Positions 27,998-35,150 are shown, counted from the first letter of the stretch. The stretch is 35,645 nt of DNA from Pseudomonas sp. UBA4194 (GCF_002379585.1 NZ_DFUE01000070.1:18050-53694); one strand, 5' to 3'. Notes: generated from the letters alone by a model not told the origin. Program-made: numbers and translations.

Positions 27998-28597
27998 ATG
28001 GTCAGTAAACGAGAAGCGCGAGAGCGTCGGCAGGCAGCCGCGCGTGAAAAATTCGACTCACATAAAGCAATGCTCATTTCGCGGGTCAATCCAGACCCAA
28101 TGCCAAGAGTGGCTGTAACCCCGCCAAACCATTCTGAGCCAAGGCTCCCTCCCCACCAGCGTCGCGCTGCAGATGCAGCAGCTAGACAGCCCAACACAAT
28201 TGAAGACGGCAGCCGCTTCGGGCATCGCGTCACATGGTGCAGAACCCGAGCCGACCTCAGCGATAGCTGGTCTTGGGGGGAGCCTAGATCGTGGACGTCG
28301 ACAGAATGGGATCAGACAATCCTTCCACCGTTTGCCCTGTTTGGAAATCTGACATGGAAAGAGATCGATGCATTTTCGTCTGAGTCGGGTCATAAAATGC
28401 ATCACGGTCACGAAGTCAGTGACCTGGTCAGCGAGGCTCAAAAGCGCTGGATTGCACTGGATCTGGAGCAGTTCGATTCGGTGTTCCGCTTTCGTCTTGG
28501 CGGCACCAAGCGGGTATGGGGCTACATCGTTCAAGCCCACTTCCATATCGTATGGTGGGACCGCTTACACTCCATTTATCCCTCAGAGATGCATTGA
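27998..28597 (+). CDS. Uncharacterised protein, candidate Panacea-associated toxin
   Basis: A 199-residue protein of no family I can name with certainty. Residues 1-25 are basic and helical (KREARERRQAAAREK) and 30-75 are probably disordered. The compact part, 77-199, is rich in Trp and His: LTWKEI (118-123), HHGHE (135-139), QKRW (148-151), FRFRLGG (163-169), KRVWG (171-175), HFHIVWWD (181-188) and YP (194-195). I recall this motif order in small unassigned bacterial proteins, which a search must confirm. The ATG has GAGGT just upstream and lies 14 nt behind the Panacea gene, so they are probably one operon with this as the toxin. No signal peptide or membrane segment is visible. Confidence 0.7.
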   Translation: MVSKREARERRQAAAREKFDSHKAMLISRVNPDPMPRVAVTPPNHSEPRLPPHQRRAADAAARQPNTIEDGSRFGHRVTWCRTRADLSDSWSWGEPRSWTSTEWDQTILPPFALFGNLTWKEIDAFSSESGHKMHHGHEVSDLVSEAQKRWIALDLEQFDSVFRFRLGGTKRVWGYIVQAHFHIVWWDRLHSIYPSEMH

Positions 28598-28630
28598 GCA
28601 CGGTTGTATCGTCTATATATGGAGCCGGCC

Positions 28631-29092
28631 ATGACCAGTGCAGATCTCACCCGTACCATCCTCCCGGATGAGAAGGAAAAAGCGGCGGCAGTGGCGTCGA
28701 GCCGCCAGCTTGCTGCCTTCCTCTCGACCACCCTCGATACCCAGCGCATTGAGTTAGTTGATGATGCTCAGCAACGAGAAGTCATCGAACTTCCTACGTT
28801 CGCCCTTCGCTTACTGGGCGATATCCTCAGCGAGTTGGCCATGGGTAACGCTGTCAAGGTCGTCCCGATCCATGCCGAGCTCACCACTCAGGAAGCCGCC
28901 GATCTACTGAACGTGTCACGCCCCCATTTGGTGAAGCTGCTGGATGAGGGTGTTCTGCCGCACACCAAGACGGGTCGTCATCGGCGGGTAAGGTTCGCTG
29001 ACCTCATGGGCTATAAGGAGCAGCGTGAGCAGGCGAGTCGCGGTGCTATGGCCGAGCTAGCCGCGCAGGCACAAAAGTTGGGGTACGAATAA
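28631..29092 (+). CDS. Excisionase-family HTH protein, orphan antitoxin-like
   Basis: A 153-residue protein. An N-terminal helical region (1-75) is followed by a MerR/excisionase-type winged helix-turn-helix (about 80-130: ELTTQEAADLLNVSRPHLVKLLDEG, then HTKTGRHRRVRFADL). Proteins of this build are usually antitoxins encoded directly before a PIN-domain RNase. Here no PIN gene follows: the stop is succeeded by non-coding DNA and a REP. The ATG at 28631 has GGAG 6 nt upstream; in-frame ATGs at 28604 and 28619 are less likely. It starts 33 nt after the preceding gene and could either belong to that operon as a DNA-binding regulator or be a solitary antitoxin. TATATA at 28613-28618 may be its -10. 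Confidence 0.8.
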   Translation: MTSADLTRTILPDEKEKAAAVASSRQLAAFLSTTLDTQRIELVDDAQQREVIELPTFALRLLGDILSELAMGNAVKVVPIHAELTTQEAADLLNVSRPHLVKLLDEGVLPHTKTGRHRRVRFADLMGYKEQREQASRGAMAELAAQAQKLGYE

Positions 29093-29158
29093 CATCGGGG
29101 CTGATCGTTTGCGGCTCTTTTAACGGATGCTTGGCATCGTTATCTGTGGGGGCAGTAC

Positions 29159-29194
29159 TGGCCCCATCGCGGGCAGAGCCCGCTCCCACAGGGT
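29159..29194. repeat. REP element (GCGGGC-AGA-GCCCGC type)
   Basis: GCGGGC (29169-29174), AGA, GCCCGC (29178-29183), then TCCCACAGGG. It has the same tail and layout as the copies near 101 and 29637. It marks the downstream border of the tRNA-linked accessory block. Confidence 0.85.
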
Positions 29195-29239
29195 TTGGGG
29201 TGTTCTTTGGGGATGTGTTGGGCATTTTAGGGGGCGTGG

Positions 29240-29629
29240 GTGTGGCAGAATGGGGTTCACTTTGTGGGGGGCTTGGCAGCCTTGAGAATCCTGGCGTTTC
29301 TGATCTGTTGCGTGGCGATGGGGTACGGGCTGTTCAGGCCAGAGCCGCCGCCTGAGCTGTTCGAGGATTCGGACAAGTTTTTCCATGTGGTGGCGTTTGC
29401 CGGGCTGGCGTTTGTCACGCGTCTGGCGTTTCCCTTTGCGCCGGCGTGGCTGGTGTGGGGCTTGTTGTATGCCCAGGGGCCGGTGCTGGAGTATCTGCAG
29501 CACTTTTTGCGCAGTACGCGGATGTTCAGTTATGGGGATATCTTTGCCAATTTCTGTGGGGTGACGTTGGCGTTGGTGACGTGGGTGGTGGTGAATTCGG
29601 TTTGGCGGCGGTGGCGGGCTGTGGTGTAG
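29240..29629 (+). CDS. VanZ-like small membrane protein
   Basis: A protein of up to 129 residues with three or four hydrophobic helices. The VanZ-family layout is visible: LRILAFLICCVAMGYGLF, SDKFFHVVAFAGLAF with the conserved D-K-x-x-H, and an acidic Glu in GPVLEYLQHF. A polar SYGDIFANFCGV element, the D-x-x-x-N of the family, precedes the last helix. VanZ itself confers low-level teicoplanin resistance, but most family members have no known function. The start is uncertain: GTG at 29240 has a G-rich site upstream, while TTG at 29282 would start directly at the first helix. REP elements lie on both sides. Confidence 0.78.
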   Translation: MWQNGVHFVGGLAALRILAFLICCVAMGYGLFRPEPPPELFEDSDKFFHVVAFAGLAFVTRLAFPFAPAWLVWGLLYAQGPVLEYLQHFLRSTRMFSYGDIFANFCGVTLALVTWVVVNSVWRRWRAVV

Positions 29630-29636
29630 GGCTGGT

Positions 29637-29675
29637 GGGCCTCATCGCGGGTAGAACCCGCTCCCACAAGGGCAT
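29637..29675. repeat. REP element (GCGGGT-AGA-ACCCGC variant)
   Basis: GCGGGT (29647-29652), AGA, ACCCGC (29656-29661), then TCCCACAAGGG. The paired changes C to T and G to A keep the stem intact relative to the copy at 29159, showing compensatory conservation of the hairpin. Confidence 0.85.
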
Positions 29676-29688
29676 GGTGGCAGGAGAA

Positions 29689-29708
29689 CGCTGGGGCGGG
29701 CCCCAGCG
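29689..29708 (-). terminator. Terminator of the DprE operon
   Basis: CGCTGGGG (29689-29696) and CCCCAGCG (29701-29708) form a perfect 8-bp stem with a CGGG loop, starting 6 nt past the stop of the minus-strand glycosyltransferase gene. Read on the minus strand it is followed by TTCTCC, a weak U tail. It may work for both converging transcripts. Confidence 0.65.
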
Positions 29709-29714
29709 GGTGTT

Positions 29715-31148
29715 CTATTTGGCTTGCAGGCGGTAGCCCACCAGGTTCTTGTCCAGGCGGTAGTCATCGCTGATGTGGCCGCAATAGCTGGTGCGGGGCA
29801 GGAAGGCGCCGGCGCCGGCCATGTAGACGCCGATGTCCTTGGCTCGCTCGCAGCCTTCGAGCTTGCGTCCGCTGAGCAGTCCGGCGGCCTGGGCCGAGCG
29901 CAGGGCGCCCATGGGGGTCCAGTCGGCGATGATCAACGAGCCCGGAGGCGCCAGGGTTTCGTAGGTGCGCACGAACTCTTCGGCGGAGCGGTCTTGCAGG
30001 TAGGGCACCATGAAGTAGTGAATGTCATTGCGAAACGGCAGCGCTTCGGTGTGCACCGGCAGCTTGACCATGCCGTTGGAGTAGATCACCCACATCACCA
30101 GCACAGCCACCGGGCCCGCCAGCGGCGAGAGGTACAGCAGGCCTGCGCCCGTGCGGTTCTGTGGCAGCCGTTGGCTGAGTTGCACCACGCCCAGAATGCT
30201 GGCCAGGGCCACGCCGGGCAGGAAGAACTCGAAGCGGTCGTGCACGTTGTACGACACCGCGAACGCCAGGTTCAGGATCAGTGCGGCCCACAGCAGTTGC
30301 AACGGTCGGGTCTTGGGGAAGAACACCAGGCCGAAGATCTGCGGACCGATCAGCGACAGCGCCAGCAGCGTCACTGCGTTCTTCTCGTGCCAGAGCATGT
30401 CGAAGCGAAACAGCGAGCTTTCCCAGCCGGCGTTCACGGCGCGTGGATCGGTGCCGGTGAGGAAGCGGCGGATGATCTCGAACAGGTTCAGGCCTTCGTT
30501 CATGTCGTTGAGGATGGCCGGCAGGCTGACCGCGAAACCCAGCGCGAAGCCCGGCACGGTCAGCCAGATACGTGCGCGGTACTGCACCAGCAGTTGCACG
30601 TACAGCGGCAGCAGCACGATGAAGGTGAGCTGGTGGATGCCGGCGCCGATGCCGGTGAGCACGCCGATCAGCAGCAGCCGCGCGGTCAGGCCCAGGCTGG
30701 TACGGTTGTCGAAGTACAGCCAGTAGGCACCGAGCACGAACACCGTGTGCAGCAGGTACACCTCAGACTTGGTCGAGACCCAGAACATCGAGTGCCCCAG
30801 TACCGCGGCGGCGGCGGCCAGGATCGCCAGGTTGCGCGAAACGCCTACGCTTGAAGCGATGCCATAGACCAGCAGCGTCATGGGGAACAGCAGGATCGAA
30901 TTCATCAGGCTGAGCACGTGCATGCCGAACAGCGTGTAGAAGCCGGTGATGAAGAACTGATAGGAGGGGTGACTCAAAGGCCCCAGCGAATCGCTGAAAA
31001 AATTGCCCTCGGTGGCGTCGGCCAGGAACATGCCGTTGTCCATCCACTGGACCGGGCCGCTGGAGGCGAGAAAGCTGGCGATGATCGCCGCTGCCAGCAA
31101 CAGCAGCGTGATCGGGCCGGACAACTGAATGCCACGGGTCGTGTTCAT
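29715..31148 (-). CDS. Polytopic GT-C-type glycosyltransferase, last gene of DPA-like operon
   Basis: A 477-residue membrane protein with about ten hydrophobic helices and a soluble C-terminal part (about 370-477). Near the N-terminus, WMDNGMFLADA followed by LGPLSHPSYQFF resembles the first-loop signature of the DUF2723/ArnT-like GT-C superfamily, in which an acidic residue contacts the polyprenyl-phosphate sugar donor. It has no close named relative I can identify. It follows dprE2 by 47 nt with its own AAGGAG site, so it is the most likely user of the polyprenyl-phosphoryl pentose made by the upstream genes, or alternatively a flippase-like helper. The acceptor (pilin, O-antigen or another glycan) cannot be read from the sequence. 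Confidence 0.75.
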   Translation of the reverse strand: MNTTRGIQLSGPITLLLLAAAIIASFLASSGPVQWMDNGMFLADATEGNFFSDSLGPLSHPSYQFFITGFYTLFGMHVLSLMNSILLFPMTLLVYGIASSVGVSRNLAILAAAAAVLGHSMFWVSTKSEVYLLHTVFVLGAYWLYFDNRTSLGLTARLLLIGVLTGIGAGIHQLTFIVLLPLYVQLLVQYRARIWLTVPGFALGFAVSLPAILNDMNEGLNLFEIIRRFLTGTDPRAVNAGWESSLFRFDMLWHEKNAVTLLALSLIGPQIFGLVFFPKTRPLQLLWAALILNLAFAVSYNVHDRFEFFLPGVALASILGVVQLSQRLPQNRTGAGLLYLSPLAGPVAVLVMWVIYSNGMVKLPVHTEALPFRNDIHYFMVPYLQDRSAEEFVRTYETLAPPGSLIIADWTPMGALRSAQAAGLLSGRKLEGCERAKDIGVYMAGAGAFLPRTSYCGHISDDYRLDKNLVGYRLQAK

Positions 31149-31195
31149 GATCTAGCTCCTTTATCTAGGGTCTGGCAGGTACTGGCTCGGTGGCG

Positions 31196-31936
31196 TTACA
31201 GGTTCAAGCGTTTGAACACGGGCTGGGGGATGGAGCGGATGATCAACATGATCAAGCCCCAGAAGCCTGGTGCGTAAAGGGTCGGTACCTTTTGCGTGAT
31301 GCCGCTGACGATGCGCTTGGCCACGGCGGCCGGCTTGGCCACCAGTGCTGCGGGCAGGGGCAGGCCTTGGGTCATGGGCGTGTCGACGAACCCCGGCTTG
31401 ATGGTGATCACGTGCACGCCGACCTTGAACAGGCGCGCCCGCAGCCCTTCGCAAAAGGTCGACACCGCGGCCTTGGCCGTGCCGTACAGGTAGTTCGAGG
31501 GCCGCCCGCGATCACCGGCCACCGAGGAGATCACTGCCAGGGTGCCGCAACGCTGGCGTTCCAGCTGGTTGGCCAGGCGCGTCAGCAGGGCGATCACCGA
31601 GGTGCCGTTGTTGTTGAACTCGCGCAGGGCCACGTTCACATCCTGCTCGCAGGCCTTCTGGTCGGGCAGCGTGCCATGGGCGATCAAGACGATGTCGATC
31701 TGGCCCAAGGCGCTGACGCAACTGTCGAGCATGGCCTGGTGTGCGCCCATGTCGGTGGCGTCCATCTGATGCCGGTAGATGGTGCCCGCCCCTCGGCCTT
31801 GCAGGTCGGACGCGGTCTGTTCGAGCTTTTCGCTGTTGCGCGCCACCAGGAAAAAATCACAACGTTCGCCCGCCCACAGGCGGGCGCAAGCGGTGGCGAT
31901 GGCGGACGTGGCGCCGATGATCAGGACTTTTTTCAT
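31196..31936 (-). CDS. dprE2: DprE2-like short-chain dehydrogenase (decaprenylphosphoryl-2-keto-pentose reductase)
   Basis: A 246-residue SDR. KKVLIIGATSAIATACARLW is the Rossmann nucleotide loop in the variant form typical of DprE2. The catalytic Ser lies in ISSVAGDRG and the Tyr-Lys pair in YLYGTAKAA. A C-terminal hydrophobic stretch (LIMLIIRSIP) could hold the lipid substrate. In mycobacteria DprE2 uses NADH to reduce the 2-keto intermediate made by DprE1, giving decaprenylphosphoryl-D-arabinose. The ATG at 31936 overlaps the dprE1 stop by 4 nt (ATGA), so the two halves of the epimerase are translationally coupled. A longer in-frame reading to 32002 only shadows dprE1. Confidence 0.88.
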   Translation of the reverse strand: MKKVLIIGATSAIATACARLWAGERCDFFLVARNSEKLEQTASDLQGRGAGTIYRHQMDATDMGAHQAMLDSCVSALGQIDIVLIAHGTLPDQKACEQDVNVALREFNNNGTSVIALLTRLANQLERQRCGTLAVISSVAGDRGRPSNYLYGTAKAAVSTFCEGLRARLFKVGVHVITIKPGFVDTPMTQGLPLPAALVAKPAAVAKRIVSGITQKVPTLYAPGFWGLIMLIIRSIPQPVFKRLNL

Positions 31937-33249
31937 AGGATGACTCGTTTCCAGAATCGAGACAGCAAAGTGGGATCGCGCAGTGCTTCGAGTTGCTCCC
32001 ACGCGGGGTAGGCCTGGCGGAAGTCGCTACCGCTCATGTGCGCGTCCTTGGCCGGGTAGAGCCGCCCGCCGGCTTGGCGCACGATGGCGTCGAGGCGGGG
32101 AAACAGGTGTCGTTCCAGGCTTTCGCGCTGGGGAAAATCCAGGGCCAGTGACACGCCAGGCAGGGGGAAAGACAGCAACCCTGGCGAAGGTATGTCGCCG
32201 CAGCGCTTGAGCACGGCCAGGAACGAGCCCTGCCCCGCGTCGGCGATGGCTGCCAACACATCGCGCAAGGCGAACTCGGCGCTGGCATCGGGTATCACGC
32301 ACTGGTATTGCTGAAAGCCCTTGCGGCCATAGATGCGGTTCCAGTGCAGGATGCCGTCCAGCGGGTAGAAGAACGGCTGGTAGCCGCTGCGCTTGAAAGT
32401 GGATTGCTTGGGGTGCAGGCGCCAGTACGCCGCGTTGAACGCGCGCAGCGAGAGGGTGTTGATCAGCGACAGCGGTGGCGTCAGCGGTACCTGCCACTTC
32501 TTTTGCGCGGCCACTTCCAGGCTGCCGTAGGGCGCATGATCGCCCACGATGAATACCCCGCGACCGGTGTCGCTGCCCTTGGCCAGGCAATCGATCCAGG
32601 CCACGCTGTATTCATGCACAGGGTCGAGTTCGGCGGACAAGGCGAAGAACTCGCCCAGGTTGTTGAAGCGCACCACGTGGCTGTCGATCTGGCTGGCGCG
32701 GATCGGCAGCAACTGGATCAGGGCACAGGTGATCACCCCGGTCAGACCCAGGCCGCCAATGGTGGCGGCGAACAGCTCGGGGTGGCTGTCGGGAGCACAC
32801 ACCAGCACTTCTTCAGCATGGCGCAGCAAGCCGAATTCCAGCACATGACGGCCGAAAGTGCCGCGCACGTGGTGGTTCTTGCCATGCACGTCGTTGGCGA
32901 TGGCGCCGCCCACGGTGACGAACTGAGTGCCCGGTGTGACCGGCAGGAACCAGCCACGGGGTATGGCCACCTGCAGAATCTCGGCCAGGGTCACGCCGGC
33001 TTCCAGCAACAGGGTGCCGCGCTGCCAATCGGCGTCGATCAGGCGATCCAGGCTGCGCATGTGCAATACGCTGTCACTGGCCGCCAGGCAACTGTCGCCA
33101 TAGCTGCGGCCATTGCCGTAGGGCAAGGTCTGGCCGTGGGCGGTCACCAGATTGTCGAAGCAGGCGGGCAGTTGCGCCTGCCAGGTGCATGAACTCGACT
33201 GCTGCGGCGCTTGTGGGTAACGCCCCCACGAATACAAAGGCACCTTCAT
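31933..33249 (-). CDS. dprE1: DprE1-like FAD-dependent decaprenylphosphoryl-ribose 2'-oxidase
   Basis: A 438-residue FAD-linked oxidase of the vanillyl-alcohol oxidase fold. The FAD domain carries LPYGNGRSYGDS (42-53) and VTVGGAIANDVHGKNHH (111-127), with the HGKNHH block of mycobacterial DprE1. RLYPAKDAHM holds Lys401, matching the catalytic-site Lys418 of M. tuberculosis DprE1. The position of Cys387, the residue attacked by benzothiazinones, is Ala369 here (PGVSLALDFP). Predicted reaction: oxidation of the ribose 2'-OH of polyprenylphosphoryl-ribose. The start overlaps the stop of the UbiA fusion (ATGA) and the stop overlaps dprE2. Mycobacterial DprE1 is a periplasm-facing target; no signal peptide is seen here. 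Confidence 0.9.
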   Translation of the reverse strand: MKVPLYSWGRYPQAPQQSSSCTWQAQLPACFDNLVTAHGQTLPYGNGRSYGDSCLAASDSVLHMRSLDRLIDADWQRGTLLLEAGVTLAEILQVAIPRGWFLPVTPGTQFVTVGGAIANDVHGKNHHVRGTFGRHVLEFGLLRHAEEVLVCAPDSHPELFAATIGGLGLTGVITCALIQLLPIRASQIDSHVVRFNNLGEFFALSAELDPVHEYSVAWIDCLAKGSDTGRGVFIVGDHAPYGSLEVAAQKKWQVPLTPPLSLINTLSLRAFNAAYWRLHPKQSTFKRSGYQPFFYPLDGILHWNRIYGRKGFQQYQCVIPDASAEFALRDVLAAIADAGQGSFLAVLKRCGDIPSPGLLSFPLPGVSLALDFPQRESLERHLFPRLDAIVRQAGGRLYPAKDAHMSGSDFRQAYPAWEQLEALRDPTLLSRFWKRVIL

Positions 33250-34697
33250 GCAGCAACCCAGAACACCACGCAGAACAGCACGCCGATCACCTGGCTCATG
33301 CGGTCGCGGATGGCGAATACAACCGGGTCGTCGTTCATCTGGCCGCGATGGGTGAGCATCCAGACTCGGGTGATCCAGAACAGCAGCAGCGGGCAGGCCA
33401 GCCAGATCACATGGGGCAGGCCGTACAGCGCCGCCGTGGCGCTGTCATGGATGTACAGCGCCAGGACCATGACCGCCAGGTAACCGGTGGAGGCGCCCAG
33501 CGAGGAAATCATGTCCAGGTCGCCCGGGTAATAGCCGCGGCCACGGGTCTTGTCCATCAGGTCACGCGAGCGCGCCTCGCGCAGCTCGGCATAACGTTTG
33601 ACCAGGGCCAGACTGAGGAACATGAACATCGAGAACGCCAGGATCCAGAACGACAAGGTCAGGCTGAAGGCCGCGACGCCGGCAATGATCCGTGCCGTGT
33701 AGAGCATGGCCAGCACCACCACATCGATGGTCATCTGGCGCTTGAGGTAGAGCGAATAGGCCAGGGTCAGCAGGTAATAGGCGCCCAGTACGCCACTGAA
33801 TTGCCAGGGCAGGAACAGTGCCGAGCCGATGAACGCGGTACCCAGCAGTATCGGCACGATGGTCAGACCGGCCTTGATCGACAGCTTGCCACTGGCAAAG
33901 GGTCGACGGCGTTTGCTCTGGTGATGGCGATCGTCGGCCAGGTCCAGGAGGTCGTTGAGCACATAGACACTGGAGGCACACAGGCCGAAGAACAGGAAGG
34001 CCAGCACACCGTAGAGCAGCTGTTGCGGCTCGCTGATGCGGTGCGCGGCCAGCAGCGGGACGAAGATCAGCATGTTCTTCATCCACTGGTGCAGGCGCAG
34101 GGCCTTGAGCCAGTCCTTGAGGCCGGCACGGTTGGATTCGATCACCTGGGTGACATTGCCATGAGCCTTGGCTCGGCTGGCCACACCGGCGTGGGGGTTG
34201 ACCACCACGGCTTCGCGGGCGTGCTGCCACACCACCAGGTCGTCCATTGAATTGCCCAGATAGTCGTAGCCGCCTTCGCCGTACAGGTCCACCAGCAGGT
34301 CGCACTTGCGCTGGGCAGAGAGATTGCGGCGGGCATCGCTGGCCAGGACCTGGTCGAACAACTGCAGGTGGTCGGCGATGCGCTCGGCGAGGCTGATATG
34401 GCTGGCGGTAGCCAGGACGATCTTGCGGCCGTTGCGCCGCTCGGTCTGGATCAGCTCGATGACGGCCGGATCGTAGGGCAGTACGCTGACGTCGACCTGG
34501 GTCCGGGTGGCCAGGCCTTCCTTGAGCGCCGCTTTGCCCTTGAGCAACCAGCCGAACACTTTGAACAGCTGCAACGGCTGGCCACGAATGAACGCCATGG
34601 CGGTTTCGTAAAGCAGATCGGAGCGTAATAAAGTGCCGTCCAGATCCACAACTAACGGGGATCCTTGTTCCTCGACGCGTTCTTGGGCGATCGCCAT
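33246..34697 (-). CDS. HAD phosphatase-UbiA phosphoribosyltransferase fusion (DPPR synthase-like)
   Basis: A 483-residue two-domain protein. Residues 1-185 are a HAD phosphatase: DLDGT with nucleophile D18 and D20, LATAS as motif II and GNSMDDL as motif IV. Residues about 190-483 are a UbiA prenyltransferase with eight or nine helices and the metal-diphosphate motif NDLLDLADDRHH followed by KRRRPFASG. In mycobacteria a UbiA enzyme (Rv3806c) makes decaprenylphosphoryl-5-phosphoribose from PRPP, and a separate PAP2-type phosphatase is proposed to remove the 5-phosphate. Here a HAD domain fused to UbiA could do both. It is first of the operon, with AGGAG 8 nt before the ATG. Ubiquinone or heme-type UbiA roles are unlikely given the neighbours. 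Confidence 0.9.
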   Translation of the reverse strand: MAIAQERVEEQGSPLVVDLDGTLLRSDLLYETAMAFIRGQPLQLFKVFGWLLKGKAALKEGLATRTQVDVSVLPYDPAVIELIQTERRNGRKIVLATASHISLAERIADHLQLFDQVLASDARRNLSAQRKCDLLVDLYGEGGYDYLGNSMDDLVVWQHAREAVVVNPHAGVASRAKAHGNVTQVIESNRAGLKDWLKALRLHQWMKNMLIFVPLLAAHRISEPQQLLYGVLAFLFFGLCASSVYVLNDLLDLADDRHHQSKRRRPFASGKLSIKAGLTIVPILLGTAFIGSALFLPWQFSGVLGAYYLLTLAYSLYLKRQMTIDVVVLAMLYTARIIAGVAAFSLTLSFWILAFSMFMFLSLALVKRYAELREARSRDLMDKTRGRGYYPGDLDMISSLGASTGYLAVMVLALYIHDSATAALYGLPHVIWLACPLLLFWITRVWMLTHRGQMNDDPVVFAIRDRMSQVIGVLFCVVFWVAA

Positions 34698-35150
34698 GCT
34701 AGTTGCTCCTGCCGGACTTGGAAGGACTATAGAACGAATAAATAATTTGTTACTTTAATTAAATTAATTCGCACTCAACGCATTGGCGGTTGGCTGGCGC
34801 CAGAAAGGGAATGAGTTGAGTGAGTTTTTTCTGACGGCGCCAAAGTTTGTGGATACGCGTTGTATTGAATTGCTGGCGTATCGGTGCGATGGAAAAACCA
34901 ACGGGTTACCGGCGCGTGGGGAAAGTCGGTCGTATAGAGAGCAGCTTATTGCGCAGTTTGGGACGGGTTTATTCTGACGCCGTCGCCGGGGGGACATGGC
35001 CTGCGCGGAGGCATTTTTTGAATCCTTGCCCAGAAGCTGGCCTAATCAGCAGGCAACTTGATGTCATGCACGGGGGGATTGATCAAAAATCGACCAGACA
35101 AGGCCCTCCCCGCGTGCAGATTCGCTTTACGATCAATCAGGAGTCTTCTT
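34698..35150. other. Divergent intergenic region between DprE operon and Lrp gene
   Basis: A 453-nt stretch with no credible gene. It contains the AT-rich patch at 34728-34770, then ordinary GC-rich DNA with short unconvincing frames. GATTGATC (35077-35084) and GATCAATC (35131-35138) form an 8-bp inverted repeat flanking the leader of the Lrp gene, a possible autoregulatory site. Confidence 0.5.
34726..34770 (-). promoter_or_regulatory. AT-rich patch with candidate promoter of the DprE operon
   Basis: This is the only markedly AT-rich run in the window and includes the palindrome TTAATTAA (34755-34762). On the minus strand TATAGT (34731-34726) could be a -10 about 29 nt before the ATG, but no -35 near TTGACA is present. 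Such tracts are typical binding sites of the MvaT/TurB silencers of Pseudomonas, which is an inference. Confidence 0.35.

Noticed and set aside
27474..29240. Attachment-site duplication of the tRNA 3' end
   Set aside because: I looked for a repeat of the GGTTCGAGTCCTGC...CCACCA segment downstream and did not see one. Without it or an integrase, an integrative element is not supported.
34783..34977. 64-codon plus-strand frame between the UbiA fusion and the Lrp gene
   Set aside because: It has no ribosome site and no similarity I can recognise, and a composition typical of chance frames. A conserved small protein cannot be fully excluded.
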